Shown here: positions 8,277 through 16,077 of the stretch, piece after piece | How positions within the stretch are numbered: position 1 is the first letter of the stretch | Layout: each line of letters opens with the position of its first letter | IMG/VR virus record: IMGVR_UViG_3300015371_000008 | Span: 25,221-89,220 of that record | Origin: a virus | Length of the DNA: 64,000 bases | Reading direction: 5' to 3' (one strand) | The notes under the pieces: generated by a model | The model's input: only the letters and a program-made list of their open reading frames with translations | What the model was told of the DNA's origin: nothing | Databases searched by the model: none | Position numbers and translations under genes: made by a program

Positions 8277-8552
8277 CTAGCCGCTTTCGTCGATTCTGGT
8301 GGGCAGTTCGGATTGTATGGAGCGGTAGTGCGGGCTCGGTTGCTCGCGTGGTGGCGGCGGTTTGGTCACTTCTTCCAGGTAGGCGTTGACTCGGGCGTAG
8401 ATGTAGTCGAGCAGGGCTTTGGCTTCGACTGTGTTGACGCCTTCTCCTAGGTGGAGCCTGACCTGGTTCGTCCAGTCGAAGCTGATCACTAGGCGGAAGC
8501 GGTCGAGTTGAAGAGTCGGAGGTCGCCTACCTTGGGGTTGTTGTGGAGCCAT
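8277..8552 (-). CDS. hypothetical protein
   Basis: 91 aa; an N-terminal Pro/Gln/Arg-rich stretch then LVISFDWTNQVRLHLGEGVN. Overlaps the upstream gene by 26 nt. Unknown function. Confidence 0.6.
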   Translation of the reverse strand: MAPQQPQGRRPPTLQLDRFRLVISFDWTNQVRLHLGEGVNTVEAKALLDYIYARVNAYLEEVTKPPPPREQPSPHYRSIQSELPTRIDESG

Positions 8553-8778
8553 CGTCTGGTTTGTCCTGTCCTGTCAGGCAGGCGATTAGCGTCTGCGGCT
8601 CCACCATGTCACGGTTAAGTTTCGCCAGGTAGGCGATCGACAGGGCCCGCTGATTGGCATCGGCGATCATGACCAGTCGGCGCATGACCTCTCTGCTGTC
8701 AGCTTCCGCCTTGGACTTAGCGGCTATAGCCCTCCGAAGCATGGTCAGGAGGGCCAAGTCGTCTACGTCGCCACCCAT
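8527..8778 (-). CDS. hypothetical protein
   Basis: 83 aa, alpha-helical (LALLTMLRRAIAAKSKAEAD). ATG chosen because GGGAGGAATC stands directly before it. First gene after the operator pair at 8856-8898. Confidence 0.6.
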   Translation of the reverse strand: MGGDVDDLALLTMLRRAIAAKSKAEADSREVMRRLVMIADANQRALSIAYLAKLNRDMVEPQTLIACLTGQDKPDDGSTTTPR

Positions 8779-8855
8779 GATTCCTCCCGCTTCTCCCGCG
8801 CACGCTTTCGGTACGGATGTGGGGTCGCCCGTCCCACTTCTACTCATCCCCACCA

Positions 8856-8898
8856 TGGCACGCATTTAGCGGCAGGTCTCGGACTGTTCGCATTTAGT
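8856..8898 (-). promoter_or_regulatory. tandem operator boxes
   Basis: Two boxes, GCTAAATGCGTGCCA (8856-8870) and ACTAAATGCGAACAG (8884-8898), 28 bp apart. Neither has the TGTAC half intact, and the -10 and -35 are weak. The second contains the stop codon of the next gene. Confidence 0.5.
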
Positions 8899-9763
8899 TA
8901 TCAGACGGTGCGAGGTCGTCAAGGATTCTGCGCGCCACCTGGTAGGCGAAGTAGCCGGGGCACTCCTCCGGCGTGACGTACAGGTCGCCGCAGGCGGTGC
9001 ACTCCCACACTCCGGAGTTGTCGGGTCGGTAGGGCGCCTCGTGCACGTCGTGGCCCTGCTTGGCCAGCCTGCCGAGCAGGCAGCCCAGCGACCACGACTT
9101 GTCGGCCAGGTCGGGGATGCGCACCTTGCCGCTTGACAGGAGCGAGCCCGCCCGGCCGAGAGCTTCATGAGTCTCGGCCGCCTCCGCTTCTGCCACGTCC
9201 AGCCGGTTGCGCAGCATCTCCCGCAGCGGGGCGATTACAGCGCACAGTTCGTCGGCGGCGGCCCGCCAATCGTCGCGGGCGTCCAGCGGCACCGCGTTGA
9301 TGGTCCAGTGGTTGACCAGGTAGCGGCGCTGCTCCGCCGTCTTGCACATCGCCATCTCCTCCCACGGGTTGGTGCGGAGCGGCCCCGCCGTGGTGGACAG
9401 TTCCACCGCCCGGTCCCGGATGTCGGTCAACCGGGCCTTCTCGGCGTCGTAGGCGGCCTGCGCCTCCGCCCGCTCCTCCTCGTCCATCCAGTCGGCGGGC
9501 GGCAGCATCCCGATCGGCTTGATCGCCTTCTCCGGGTCTTCGCGCCGCCGGTGGTAGATCTCCTTGCCCCAGAGGGCGTCCACCAGGGCTCCGTCGATCC
9601 ATTCGTAGTCACTGCCGGTTACCAGCAAATGCTCCAGGGCGGCCGTCCGGTTGGAGTATCCGGCGGGCCAGAAGCGGATCAGCCGTTCCACGGTGCAGTC
9701 CACCGAGTCGCACGGGTAGTCCGGCAGCCGGGTTTCCCGGCCACACCGTTCACACGTCGTCAT
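8894..9763 (-). CDS. hypothetical protein with zinc-ribbon ends
   Basis: 289 aa. N-terminal CERCGRE...CDSVDC and C-terminal CTACGDLYVTPEECPGY look like zinc-binding pairs. The middle is a long acidic helical segment (DEEERAEAQAAYDAEKARLT), possibly coiled coil. Overlaps its upstream gene by 14 nt. Function unknown. Confidence 0.7.
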   Translation of the reverse strand: MTTCERCGRETRLPDYPCDSVDCTVERLIRFWPAGYSNRTAALEHLLVTGSDYEWIDGALVDALWGKEIYHRRREDPEKAIKPIGMLPPADWMDEEERAEAQAAYDAEKARLTDIRDRAVELSTTAGPLRTNPWEEMAMCKTAEQRRYLVNHWTINAVPLDARDDWRAAADELCAVIAPLREMLRNRLDVAEAEAAETHEALGRAGSLLSSGKVRIPDLADKSWSLGCLLGRLAKQGHDVHEAPYRPDNSGVWECTACGDLYVTPEECPGYFAYQVARRILDDLAPSDN

Positions 9764-10034
9764 CGTCGTACTCCTGCCAGGACTTCTTGGGGGTGCCCGT
9801 CAGACGGCGCACGATGGCGGCGCCGGGGCCGGATGCGGTGGCCAGGTTGTCCTGGTGGCGGTGCCGCCACCACCAGCGGGCCGTGTGGATGACGTACGCG
9901 GGCCACAAGATCCACCACAGCCACAGGGTGGCCAGATGCTCGAACGCCTCGTCAGTGCCGTCCAGCCGCAGAATGACGGCGCCGAGGCCGGTCAGGGCGA
10001 TGCCCGCGCCGACGCCGCACAGGAAGCCGGTCAT
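9750..10034 (-). CDS. small membrane protein
   Basis: 94 aa; two hydrophobic segments (FLCGVGAGIALTGLGAVIL and LATLWLWWILWPAYVI) then a basic cytoplasmic-type tail ending in EYDDDDV. ATGA overlap with the upstream gene. Confidence 0.65.
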   Translation of the reverse strand: MTGFLCGVGAGIALTGLGAVILRLDGTDEAFEHLATLWLWWILWPAYVIHTARWWWRHRHQDNLATASGPGAAIVRRLTGTPKKSWQEYDDDDV

Positions 10035-10606
10035 CGTCCGTCCTCCTTGGTCATGCCGAGTGCGATGAACATGAAGGCGGTGACGAATCGGTCCTTTGCT
10101 CTCAACCTGGGCGACCTGGGCGAGCTGGGCACCTGACCCTTCTGGACCATTGCATGCGCGTCCAGCGCCCACTGCGGGAAGACGACGGGGCCCAGGCCGT
10201 GTTCGGCCCGAATCTCGTTGATCAGGTAGGTCGCCTGGACGTCCGTCCAGTCTCCTTCGAGTGCGAGCAGGAGACGCTTGCGGACAGCCATGCGGGCCTT
10301 CATGTCGGGCCGGGCCGCAGCCACCTGCGGATCGGGGATCGCATCGGCGTCGGGCATGGGCACGTCGTAGCGGAAGATGAGCCCGTTCATGAGGACGGCC
10401 AGGTGGTGCCCGAACGGGCCCGGTTCGAACGCGAACATCTTGGCGTAGTGCCATTCGTCGATAACGTCCTCGACGGCATGGCGCCCGGTCGCGATCTCGC
10501 CTCTGGCCGTGAAGCACATGCCATGGATGGTGCTGTCTCCGGCGACGGTGGCGGCGTTGCGCAGCGCGTCGGCGGCCTGCTCCCGTGTGATGCGGATGCT
10601 GATCAT
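10031..10606 (-). CDS. hypothetical protein, fusion of two domains encoded separately next door
   Basis: 191 aa. The N-terminal half (SIRITREQAADALRNAA; FEPGPFGHHLAVLMNGLIFR; YDVPMPDA) is clearly similar to the product of the next upstream gene, and the C-terminal half (INEIRAEHGLGPV; FIALGM) to the product of the one after that. So this gene joins both modules. ATG follows GAGGAGTGAA. Function unknown. Confidence 0.7.
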   Translation of the reverse strand: MISIRITREQAADALRNAATVAGDSTIHGMCFTARGEIATGRHAVEDVIDEWHYAKMFAFEPGPFGHHLAVLMNGLIFRYDVPMPDADAIPDPQVAAARPDMKARMAVRKRLLLALEGDWTDVQATYLINEIRAEHGLGPVVFPQWALDAHAMVQKGQVPSSPRSPRLRAKDRFVTAFMFIALGMTKEDGR

Positions 10607-10635
10607 TTCACTCCTCAATGGGACTGGCGGTTCGG

Positions 10636-11037
10636 TCACGGCCCCTCCAGTTCTTCGCGCTGGTTGACGTAGTGCACGAGGGCCTGGTAGGCGTCCTCGG
10701 CACGGGAGGAGACGCCGCCGTTTTCGTTCTCCAGCAGTTCGAAGATGAGGTCGGCGTACTCGGCCAGGAACGCCTCAGCGGGCGTCTGGTCGGGCATGGG
10801 CACGTCGAAGTGGAAGACGGTGAGTCCGAGCAGCATGGACAGGTCGTAGCCGAACGGTCCCGGCTGGTAAGCGAGGAGGGTGGCGTGTTCGAGCTGGACC
10901 ATCAGCACGTGGATGGCCGTCTCCTCCGAGACGAGCGCGCCGCTGGAACTGTGCCACAACACTTTGACCGTGCCGTCCTTGGCGGCGGCGCGCAGTGCGG
11001 CGGCGGCCTGCTCGCGGGTGATGCGGATGCTGGTCAT
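10636..11037 (-). CDS. hypothetical protein, paralogue of the N-terminal module
   Basis: 133 aa; MTSIRITREQAAAALRAAAK, then AYQPGPFGYDLSMLLGLTVF and HFDVPMPD. Compare the same motifs in the 191-aa neighbour. ATGA overlap with the upstream gene; ATG four codons earlier is possible. Confidence 0.7.
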   Translation of the reverse strand: MTSIRITREQAAAALRAAAKDGTVKVLWHSSSGALVSEETAIHVLMVQLEHATLLAYQPGPFGYDLSMLLGLTVFHFDVPMPDQTPAEAFLAEYADLIFELLENENGGVSSRAEDAYQALVHYVNQREELEGP

Positions 11038-11372
11038 GTATTTCTCCATTCCGGCATTCCCAGGGCCAGGAAGGCGCTGCGCAGGGCGTATTTGGCGGCG
11101 TAGTCGGAGTGGCCGCTTGCCGACGCTTCGATTTCGCGGATGAGGTCGATGCCGACCGGTTCCAGGCCGTGTCCGGCACGGATCTCGTTGACCAAGGCGT
11201 GCATCTGTTCCGCTTCCCAGGCGACCCAGGCGAGTTCCTGTCCGCCGTCGGGGGCGGCCACCAGGTCTTCCCGCTCGTGCCGCTGTTGGGTGATGCGGAG
11301 GAGTAGCTGCCAGAAGCGGTCGCGTGTCTGCATGCGTTCACGGATGGGGACGGTAGGCCCCGGGTTCGTCAT
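11034..11372 (-). CDS. hypothetical protein, paralogue of the C-terminal module
   Basis: 112 aa with LVNEIRAGHGLEPVGIDLIR and AFLALGM, shared with the C-terminal half of the 191-aa protein two genes downstream. ATG follows CAGGAGGTCCAGC. Confidence 0.7.
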   Translation of the reverse strand: MTNPGPTVPIRERMQTRDRFWQLLLRITQQRHEREDLVAAPDGGQELAWVAWEAEQMHALVNEIRAGHGLEPVGIDLIREIEASASGHSDYAAKYALRSAFLALGMPEWRNT

Positions 11373-11443
11373 GCTGGACCTCCTGTAAGTCGGGCGGCCA
11401 CCCTCGGGGGATCCGGGGTGGCCGCTGAATTCGACGGGTCGAT

Positions 11444-11614
11444 CTACTTGTAGAAGCTGTCCGGGTCGTTGTAGATCTTCTTGAAGTCGGCGCTCGCCTT
11501 GTCGTGCTCCGGGCTGCCGAGCGGGGTTGATGTCAGCCGGTCCACGACCTTCTTGGTCTTGGATACGAGCGACTTCTTCAGTTCGCCGGGCTTCGGCTGG
11601 TCGGACTTCGCCAT
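11444..11614 (-). CDS. small basic protein
   Basis: 56 aa, Lys-rich (MAKSDQPKPGELKKSLVSKT) with an AsP/Tyr end. AAGGAG precedes ATG. Its 5' leader is long and contains another ATG with a perfect AGGAGG at 11678 (see findings). Confidence 0.65.
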   Translation of the reverse strand: MAKSDQPKPGELKKSLVSKTKKVVDRLTSTPLGSPEHDKASADFKKIYNDPDSFYK

Positions 11615-11715
11615 GTTGATCTCCTTGTGCTGATGATGTTGCACGTGATGTTGCACGCCCCGGAGGGGCCAACAACATCGCTTCCTCCTGGTTGGGTCGC
11701 TCCCCAACACCACTC

Positions 11716-11745
11716 AATGTACAGGCGTTTAGCGTCTGCGGCTAG
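11716..11745 (-). promoter_or_regulatory. promoter with variant operator box
   Basis: -10 TACATT, box GCTAAACGCCTGTAC (11719-11733, two changes), weak -35. Leader hairpin GTTGGG/CCCAAC closing on loop GAGCGA at 11691-11708. Confidence 0.65.
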
Positions 11746-12089
11746 TGGTTGCCCTCAGTCTTTGCGGACACCCGCGCGTAGGTCTCCCCGCCAAACTCCT
11801 CCCGCAGTGCGGTAAGCGTCCGGTCGGCGTCTTTTACCCAGCGGTCGGCGTTGCGGGCGGCGTCCCGGCGTTCACGGCGAACCGCGTCGCCGTCCCATTG
11901 CGCGTTGATGAGGGCGTTCAGGGTTACGCACAGGGCGTCCGCGACCGCCTTGCCGTGCCTGAGGTCGGACAGGGGGTCTGAGATGTCGTTCTCCAGGATG
12001 CTGCTCAGCCACGGGGCCAGGTCGTGCAGCTCTTCGCCGGTCAGGCGGAAGGTCACGCCGGACAGTTTGTAGTCGGGAATGACGTCCAT
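11742..12089 (-). CDS. hypothetical protein
   Basis: 115 aa (MDVIPDYKLSGVTFRLTGEE). The central region DALCVTLNALINAQWDGDAV is helical; a basic-acidic C-terminal half follows. AAGGAG 11 nt upstream. No family recognised. Confidence 0.65.
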   Translation of the reverse strand: MDVIPDYKLSGVTFRLTGEELHDLAPWLSSILENDISDPLSDLRHGKAVADALCVTLNALINAQWDGDAVRRERRDAARNADRWVKDADRTLTALREEFGGETYARVSAKTEGNH

Positions 12090-12091
12090 GA

Positions 12092-12358
12092 TCAGATGAA
12101 CTCCTTTCGGGGATCGTTTTCCACCCAGTCCTCCAGATCCAGTAGCACCTGGTTGGCCAGCTCGCGGCGGTCGTATGTGCTGCCGTCGAACTCGACGGTG
12201 GCGGCGGTGTCGCGCCACCGCTCCATCTCGTCGGCCAGCATTTCCAGGAGGTACAAGCCGTACTCGCCGAGCAGGATGTCAGCGTTGATCGCACGCTGTA
12301 GGCCCGCTTCGAAGTACTTCTGCTGCCGCTCCTGCTTGCTCAGCTCCGGGCTACTCAT
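12092..12358 (-). CDS. hypothetical protein
   Basis: 88 aa, helical and acidic (SPELSKQERQQKYFEAGLQR; YLLEMLADEMERWRDTAATV). Overlaps the upstream gene by 8 nt. Confidence 0.65.
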   Translation of the reverse strand: MSSPELSKQERQQKYFEAGLQRAINADILLGEYGLYLLEMLADEMERWRDTAATVEFDGSTYDRRELANQVLLDLEDWVENDPRKEFI

Positions 12359-12563
12359 CCTCGGCTACCCCCCAGGAACGCTCGGACATTCCGTCACTGA
12401 AGATCCAGGCGGCCATCAGCCGGTCGGCGATCTCGTTCTGCTCAGCGAGGGACAACGCGCCCCATGCCTGCGGGGTTAGGCAGGTGTCCGCCTCGTGGTC
12501 GAAGTTGAAGGGCATGCCGCTCAGCGTGAACGACATGGACAGCCGGACGGTTGGGGTGTTCAT
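12351..12563 (-). CDS. hypothetical protein
   Basis: 70 aa, MNTPTVRLSMSFTLSGMPFN; weakly similar in opening (VRLSMSFTLSGM) to beta-strand proteins. AAGGAGATCGAC directly precedes ATG. Confidence 0.6.
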   Translation of the reverse strand: MNTPTVRLSMSFTLSGMPFNFDHEADTCLTPQAWGALSLAEQNEIADRLMAAWIFSDGMSERSWGVAEDE

Positions 12564-12573
12564 GTCGATCTCC

Positions 12574-12741
12574 TTAGGACTTGCCCAGCTTCTTGTCGGC
12601 CCTGGCCTTGACATTCCGGGCCGTCCTGGTCGCCGACTGAAGGTCGGCGTTGTCGCTCTTGCCGTGCTTGGTGATGAGGTCGTCGCAGGCGGCGGACAGC
12701 TTCTCCAGGTCCACACGCTGCTGGTCTGTGATCTTCTTCAT
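12574..12741 (-). CDS. small basic helical protein
   Basis: 55 aa, MKKITDQQRVDLEKLSAACD, ending RARADKKLGKS-like. Stop lies 10 nt before the next Shine-Dalgarno. The canonical AGGAG is 24 nt upstream; an AGCGAG is nearer. Confidence 0.6.
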   Translation of the reverse strand: MKKITDQQRVDLEKLSAACDDLITKHGKSDNADLQSATRTARNVKARADKKLGKS

Positions 12742-12771
12742 GGTGGATGCTCGCTTTCTCGGGTTCTCCTG

Positions 12772-12794
12772 GCGTCGGGTCGCTCAACCGACGC
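12772..12794 (-). promoter_or_regulatory. leader hairpin with GAGCGAC loop
   Basis: Seven perfect base pairs (GCGTCGG/CCGACGC) around TTGAGCGAC. No clear operator box upstream; the stretch before it (GCATAAACCCGTAGG) may be a degenerate copy. Confidence 0.6.
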
Positions 12795-12806
12795 GTTCCT
12801 ACGGGT

Positions 12807-13040
12807 TTATGCCGCCCTGGCTTCGCCCTGGGCGACCGTCGTGCCCTCCACGGGCTGTGAGTGGTCGCTGACGGCCCAGTTGTGCCAGCGGTGCGGAAGA
12901 GTCTCAACGACGCTCCAGGCGGCACCCTGGAGCCGGGCAGCTTCGCTGCGGGCGTGCTGTTCGGCGTCGGCCTTCGTGGTGAAGCCGCCGCGCGTTTTGG
13001 CCAGGGTGCCGTCGGCGTAGAAGGCGTGCGCGATGAACAT
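12807..13040 (-). CDS. hypothetical protein
   Basis: 77 aa, MFIAHAFYADGTLAKTRGGF; alpha/beta. TGATG overlap with the upstream gene. Confidence 0.65.
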   Translation of the reverse strand: MFIAHAFYADGTLAKTRGGFTTKADAEQHARSEAARLQGAAWSVVETLPHRWHNWAVSDHSQPVEGTTVAQGEARAA

Positions 13041-13645
13041 CACCGCTCCGCCCGGTAGTAGCCGTCGGCAGTGGGCCGCATCCGTGACAGCTTGACCCGG
13101 ATGGACCGACCGATGTGACTGACCGCCCACGGGTAGGGCTGCTCGCAGCGGTGACGCAGCGCGTCGGTGTTGCAGTCGAGCATTCGGCGCGTCTCGTCCG
13201 TGTCAGTCAGCACCACGCCGTAGGCGTAGCCGTCGGTGATGGCGGTGATGCGGAAGGTCCGGCCGCGCGTCAGAACGCCGTAGTTGGCCCACACATCGCC
13301 CACAACCACCGGGGCGCCCACGATTCGGCCGCGCGGGTCACGCTTCGGCGTCGGCGGCAGCGACCGCTGCCATTGCTCGACCGCCGCAGCCAGATCGGCG
13401 GCCTCGTCGCCGGTCGGCATGGACAGGTGACGCAGCAGTTCATACAGGTCGTCGTAGGTCTCGTTGACGCCGGGGCCAGCCACGATGGCGCGGCTGAACC
13501 CGGCGCTGGTGTAGAACACCTCGATGGTGAGGCCGTCGATGGTGGCGGCCAGGTAGTCGTCGCCGTCCGGGCTGGGCAGCAGCACCGTGGCGGCGCCGTG
13601 CGCCTCCAGGTGCGCGCCCAGCTCGGCGGAGGTCATCGTCGTCAT
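13040..13645 (-). CDS. hypothetical protein
   Basis: 201 aa. The N-terminal half (LGAHLEAHGAATVLLPSPDG) and the C-terminal half with a beta-barrel-like stretch (VVVGDVWANYGVLTRGRTFR) suggest two domains. Function unknown. Confidence 0.65.
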   Translation of the reverse strand: MTTMTSAELGAHLEAHGAATVLLPSPDGDDYLAATIDGLTIEVFYTSAGFSRAIVAGPGVNETYDDLYELLRHLSMPTGDEAADLAAAVEQWQRSLPPTPKRDPRGRIVGAPVVVGDVWANYGVLTRGRTFRITAITDGYAYGVVLTDTDETRRMLDCNTDALRHRCEQPYPWAVSHIGRSIRVKLSRMRPTADGYYRAER

Positions 13646-13653
13646 GGCCGGGC

Positions 13654-13974
13654 TCAGTTCCGGTGTCCGCCGCGCCGGTGACCGGTCCGCAGGGCGTTGG
13701 CCAGCTCCTTCAGCGTGGTCGCGCTGCCCAGTTCGCATTCGGTGGCCACGCAGCCGTCGCGCATGAACCGGCCGTCGATCTCGTCGAATGCGGCGGTGAC
13801 CATGCGGTCGCAGCGCTCTCCGAGGTAGGCGTGGACGTACTTGACGCCGTCCTCGTATTCGATCTCCGTTCGGGCGCCCTGCTTGGCGCACCAGTCGGCG
13901 AACATGCGCGGGATGGCGGAGTAGTCGTCGGGCAACGTCCGATCGATGATCGGGTGGGGCGGGTTGGTCAGCAT
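13654..13974 (-). CDS. hypothetical protein
   Basis: 106 aa; MLTNPPHPIIDRTLPDDYSA, single Cys residues spread along it, Arg/Gly/His-rich end. CAGGAGGAACCC before ATG. First gene of its transcript. Confidence 0.65.
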   Translation of the reverse strand: MLTNPPHPIIDRTLPDDYSAIPRMFADWCAKQGARTEIEYEDGVKYVHAYLGERCDRMVTAAFDEIDGRFMRDGCVATECELGSATTLKELANALRTGHRRGGHRN

Positions 13975-14017
13975 GGGTTCCTCCTGTGGGTGTCGGGTCG
14001 CTCTCCAACACCCTTCC

Positions 14018-14047
14018 AACGTACACCCATTTAGCATCTACGTCCAG
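14018..14047 (-). promoter_or_regulatory. promoter with operator box
   Basis: -10 TACGTT, box GCTAAATGGGTGTAC (14021-14035), -35 CTGGAC. Leader hairpin GGGTGTTGG/CCCGACACCC at 13988-14013 displays AGAGCGA. Confidence 0.75.
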
Positions 14048-14054
14048 CGTGGGC

Positions 14055-14069
14055 GGACAGCCATTTAGC
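14055..14069 (-). promoter_or_regulatory. second operator box upstream of the promoter
   Basis: GCTAAATGGCTGTCC, same strand, 34 bp from the promoter copy, right after the terminase-like gene. No -10 follows it. Confidence 0.55.
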
Positions 14070-14071
14070 CC

Positions 14072-14659
14072 CTACTCGTCGCCGTCAAACCCCTGCTCCA
14101 CCACATCACCCTCCACGACACCGGAGGCGCCCCCGTCGATCGCTGCCAGCTCAGCGTGCAACCGCTGCGCCAACTCCCCGATAGACGCTGAATGCTCCAC
14201 CTGGATCGCGCCACCGCCCGGCCCGGACACCTCCGTAGGCTGCCGCCCCCAGCCGCGATCCCAGAACCGGCGAGCCAGGATCTCCAGACCGACCCGGCCA
14301 TCCGCCGGGGCCGTCTGCTCCTCCTCCTCCACCGTCCCGTCAGGCTTCCGCCGTGTGACGCGCTTAACGACGTAACCGCCCATTGCTGCTTTCATCACCG
14401 ATCCGGCGACAACCCGCACTTCAAGCTCATCACGCGCCCGATAAAGATCCTGAAGGAACTGAACCTTCCAACTTGGGGCGTTGGGTTCTTCGGCTTCGTT
14501 GATCCAGTTGTAGAGGGTGCGTTCGCTGATGCCTGCGGCTCCGGCGGCGGCGTTGAAGGTGGCGCCTGCTCGGACGGCGTTGACGATGCGGTCGTGGATT
14601 TCGGGGGTGAGTTTGGAGCGTCGGCCGCCTGTGCGGCGTCGTGTGGGTGCGGTGTCCAT
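14072..14659 (-). CDS. terminase small subunit-like HTH protein
   Basis: 195 aa. Basic N-terminus (RRRTGGRRSKLTPEIHDRIV), then a clear HTH (TFNAAAGAAGISERTLYNWI), then a helical region with KAAMGGYVVKRVTRRKPDGT. This order (basic start, HTH, dimerisation helices) fits terminase small subunits of the HTH type that recognise the packaging site. No terminase large subunit is in the window, so a related transcription factor cannot be excluded. Confidence 0.65.
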   Translation of the reverse strand: MDTAPTRRRTGGRRSKLTPEIHDRIVNAVRAGATFNAAAGAAGISERTLYNWINEAEEPNAPSWKVQFLQDLYRARDELEVRVVAGSVMKAAMGGYVVKRVTRRKPDGTVEEEEQTAPADGRVGLEILARRFWDRGWGRQPTEVSGPGGGAIQVEHSASIGELAQRLHAELAAIDGGASGVVEGDVVEQGFDGDE

Positions 14660-14714
14660 AGTGGGGTCTACGGTGACCGGGGGCTGGTGTTTGTGTCGCG
14701 TGGTGGCGTACAGG

Positions 14715-14751
14715 AACGCCCCCGGGTCCTGTGTGGGGCGCCGGGGGCGTT
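14715..14751 (-). terminator. hairpin before the terminase-like gene
   Basis: Stem AACGCCCCCGG/CCGGGGGCGTT of 11 bp, 15-nt loop, no T-run. Between the 142-aa gene and the terminase-like gene. Confidence 0.6.
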
Positions 14752-14767
14752 GCTGGTGTGGGGGGGG

Positions 14768-15196
14768 TCAGGCGTCGTCGTCCTCGTTGTGCTGTTCGAG
14801 GAAGGTGGTGTAGGCGCACGCCTCCTTCCAGCGTTCGGCGGCTTCGATGTCGCCGACCATGCATTTCAGCAGTAGGTAGAGGTCGGGGAAGGCGTCTTCA
14901 CCGGATGCGTCGTCGCTGGGGTCCAGGAGGGCGAAGGTGATCTCCCCGATGGAGGTGGGGATGGTGTCGGGGTTGATGTGCTCCTGGCTTGGGTCGTGCG
15001 GGCTCATCTCCCATGTGGTGCCGGTCGGCATGGCGGTGCTCTGGCGTGACCAGTTCAAGTAGGTGATCCACCGTTCGGCTTGGTGGCGGAACGGAATGGG
15101 GCCGTAGCGCAGGGTGTCACGGCCGGGCCTGGTGATGACGACATCCGTCATAGGGTCGCCGGTGTGTGGGTTGATAGCGCGCGGGTCGTGGCTCAT
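14768..15196 (-). CDS. hypothetical protein
   Basis: 142 aa, acidic C-terminus (LEQHNEDDDA). Contains ITYLNWSRQSTAMPTGTTWE. ATGA overlap with a 47-aa gene upstream, AAGGAG before ATG. Confidence 0.65.
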   Translation of the reverse strand: MSHDPRAINPHTGDPMTDVVITRPGRDTLRYGPIPFRHQAERWITYLNWSRQSTAMPTGTTWEMSPHDPSQEHINPDTIPTSIGEITFALLDPSDDASGEDAFPDLYLLLKCMVGDIEAAERWKEACAYTTFLEQHNEDDDA

Positions 15197-15336
15197 GACT
15201 GCTCCTTGATGGCGGCGCGGCGGCGGTCGCTGCGGGTGCGCAGGCGTTTGGTTCCGCGTGCGTGGCGTCCTGCTGCGTTGCTGGTGCGGAGTCCGGCCAG
15301 GCGGGCGCCGGTTGCGGTGGGGGCGGTGCGCTTCAT
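15193..15336 (-). CDS. very small Arg/Lys-rich protein
   Basis: 47 aa, MKRTAPTATGARLAGLRTSN, with a run of Arg near the end (RSDRRRAAIKEQ). AAAGGAAG before ATG and an ATGA overlap downstream support it. A nucleic-acid-binding peptide is plausible. Confidence 0.6.
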   Translation of the reverse strand: MKRTAPTATGARLAGLRTSNAAGRHARGTKRLRTRSDRRRAAIKEQS

Positions 15337-15357
15337 GGCCGGTCTTCCTTTCGTGGG

Positions 15358-15384
15358 GCCGCCCATCCGGAGCGGATGGGCGGC
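15358..15384 (-). terminator. GC-rich hairpin
   Basis: 12-bp perfect stem GCCGCCCATCCG/CGGATGGGCGGC around a 3-nt loop, 10 nt after the stop of the 204-aa gene. No T-run. Confidence 0.65.
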
Positions 15385-15394
15385 GGTGGTGCGG

Positions 15395-16009
15395 TCAGGC
15401 GAGAGAGAGTCCGTCTTCGGTGGACACTCCGCCGTAGAAGCGTCTGTCGAAGTAGTCGATCTGCGGCTCGCTGCCGTCGTGGTTGTAGGCGTTGGAGACG
15501 GCCTTCAGTTCTTTGGCCAGGGCGCGGAGGGCGTCAGTGGGCATGGCGCGCTCGTGGCCCCAGTCGTCGGTGACGGTGGTGAATCCCCACAGGTCGGGGA
15601 TGTTCTTGACCGTGATTTCGATGCTTCCGCCGCCGCTGTAGTAGGAGGTGCGGACACTGAAGGTGATCTGGTCGGGGGCGTCGCCGATGGGGTCGATGAC
15701 GGCGATGTCGCCGGGGACGGCCGGGGTTGTCTTGGCCAGTTTGCGGGCCAGGGCGAGGTCGGCGCGGATCATTTTGGCGATCTCGGTGAGGGTCTTGCCG
15801 GTGGTGAGGTGGTACTTGTCGCCGTACCAGCGGTTGTAGAGGTTCCAGCCGCTTTCGCCGCCGTCGGTCTTGGCCTGGCCGTTGAGGAGGCGGGCGAGGG
15901 CGCGGGCGGCGTTGCTGCGTTCGCCGTCGCCGGTGGTCTTGCGCTCGATGATGGCGCGCAGGGTGGCGATGCGGCGTTCGCGGCGGTCGGCCTTGGTGGT
16001 GGTGCTCAT
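15395..16009 (-). CDS. hypothetical protein
   Basis: 204 aa. Lys/Arg-rich N-terminus (STTTKADRRERRIATLRAII), then IRADLALARKLAKTTPA and a beta-rich middle (GGGSIEITVKNIPDLWGFTT). AGGAGCAGAAC before ATG. First gene behind a consensus promoter. Confidence 0.7.
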   Translation of the reverse strand: MSTTTKADRRERRIATLRAIIERKTTGDGERSNAARALARLLNGQAKTDGGESGWNLYNRWYGDKYHLTTGKTLTEIAKMIRADLALARKLAKTTPAVPGDIAVIDPIGDAPDQITFSVRTSYYSGGGSIEITVKNIPDLWGFTTVTDDWGHERAMPTDALRALAKELKAVSNAYNHDGSEPQIDYFDRRFYGGVSTEDGLSLA

Positions 16010-16047
16010 GTTCTGCTCCTGTACGTTGGTCGCTCTCCAACACCACC

Positions 16048-16077
16048 AACGTACAGTCATTTAGCGTCTCAGGTCAA
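16048..16077 (-). promoter_or_regulatory. consensus promoter with operator box
   Basis: -35 TTGACC, 18-bp spacer holding GCTAAATGACTGTAC (16051-16065), -10 TACGTT. Leader hairpin GTTGG/CCAAC around AGAGCGA at 16025-16041. The -35 includes the stop codon of the preceding gene. Confidence 0.85.
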
